This document shows positions 6,118 to 6,143 of a DNA stretch of 6,143 nucleotides, piece after piece (positions within the stretch are counted from its first letter, which is position 1; each line of letters starts with the position of its first letter). Source of the DNA: Alistipes sp. (lineage in GTDB: Bacteria; Bacteroidota; Bacteroidia; Bacteroidales; Rikenellaceae); assembly GCA_017629615.1 (NCBI GenBank), contig JAGBWT010000050.1:1-6143 (forward strand), given 5' to 3'. The notes under the pieces are model-generated. The model was not told where the DNA came from and did no database searches. It saw only the letters and a program-made list of their open reading frames with translations. The translations under genes were made by a program, and so were the position numbers.

Positions 6118-6143
6118 CGCGGTAATTTATTGATAAGGTGTCG

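Noticed and set aside
1..6143. CRISPR array, insertion sequence, long repeats or rRNA
   Set aside because: No regularly spaced repeats, transposase motifs, target duplications or rRNA-like segments were found.

Overview
The window reads as a chromosomal segment of a Bacteroidota genome, most likely order Bacteroidales; an Alistipes/Rikenellaceae-like source is a guess from the moderate GC of the genes and their NAC/GAC-type codon use. The strongest support is the promoter type. Two of the three recognisable promoters (for uppP and for the tRNA) have the Bacteroidota signature of a -33 TTTG and a -7 TAnnTTTG (TATCTTTG in both), 20 and 19 nt apart. Translation starts lack a convincing Shine-Dalgarno, and the tRNA lacks an encoded CCA.

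Layout: (1) 27-1524, minus strand: a housekeeping pair, uppP (undecaprenyl-diphosphate phosphatase) followed 4 nt later by truB (tRNA pseudouridine-55 synthase). (2) 1525-1649: a divergent promoter region. (3) 1650-4889, plus strand: a three-gene operon with gaps of 20 and 25 nt. It encodes an exported Gfo/Idh/MocA-family oxidoreductase with a Tat-like signal peptide and a five-cysteine insertion, a TatA-type translocase subunit, and a large cysteine-rich lipoprotein with a beta-sandwich-like N-terminus and a predicted alpha/alpha-toroid glycan-active domain. (4) 4914-5123: a weak terminator running into a promoter, a tRNA-Glu(CUC) gene and a strong terminator. (5) 5124-5306: AT-rich intergenic DNA with no supported gene. 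(6) 5307-6117, minus strand: a chloramphenicol-acetyltransferase-like acyltransferase, a closely coupled 51-codon small ORF, and a GC-rich hairpin terminator right after its stop.

The most interesting part is the plus-strand operon. A nicotinamide-cofactor oxidoreductase that folds in the cytoplasm is a classic Tat client, and here one is encoded directly beside a tatA gene and a surface-type lipoprotein with features of glycan-active enzymes. The inferred picture is an envelope-located sugar- or glycan-modifying unit that carries its own translocase component. The substrate is unknown, and the Tat motif is a non-canonical Arg-Lys form.

Several starts were corrected from the longest possible reading frame. 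truB and uppP begin at internal ATGs (728 and 1524) rather than at upstream TTG codons, and the oxidoreductase begins at 1650, downstream of its predicted promoter.
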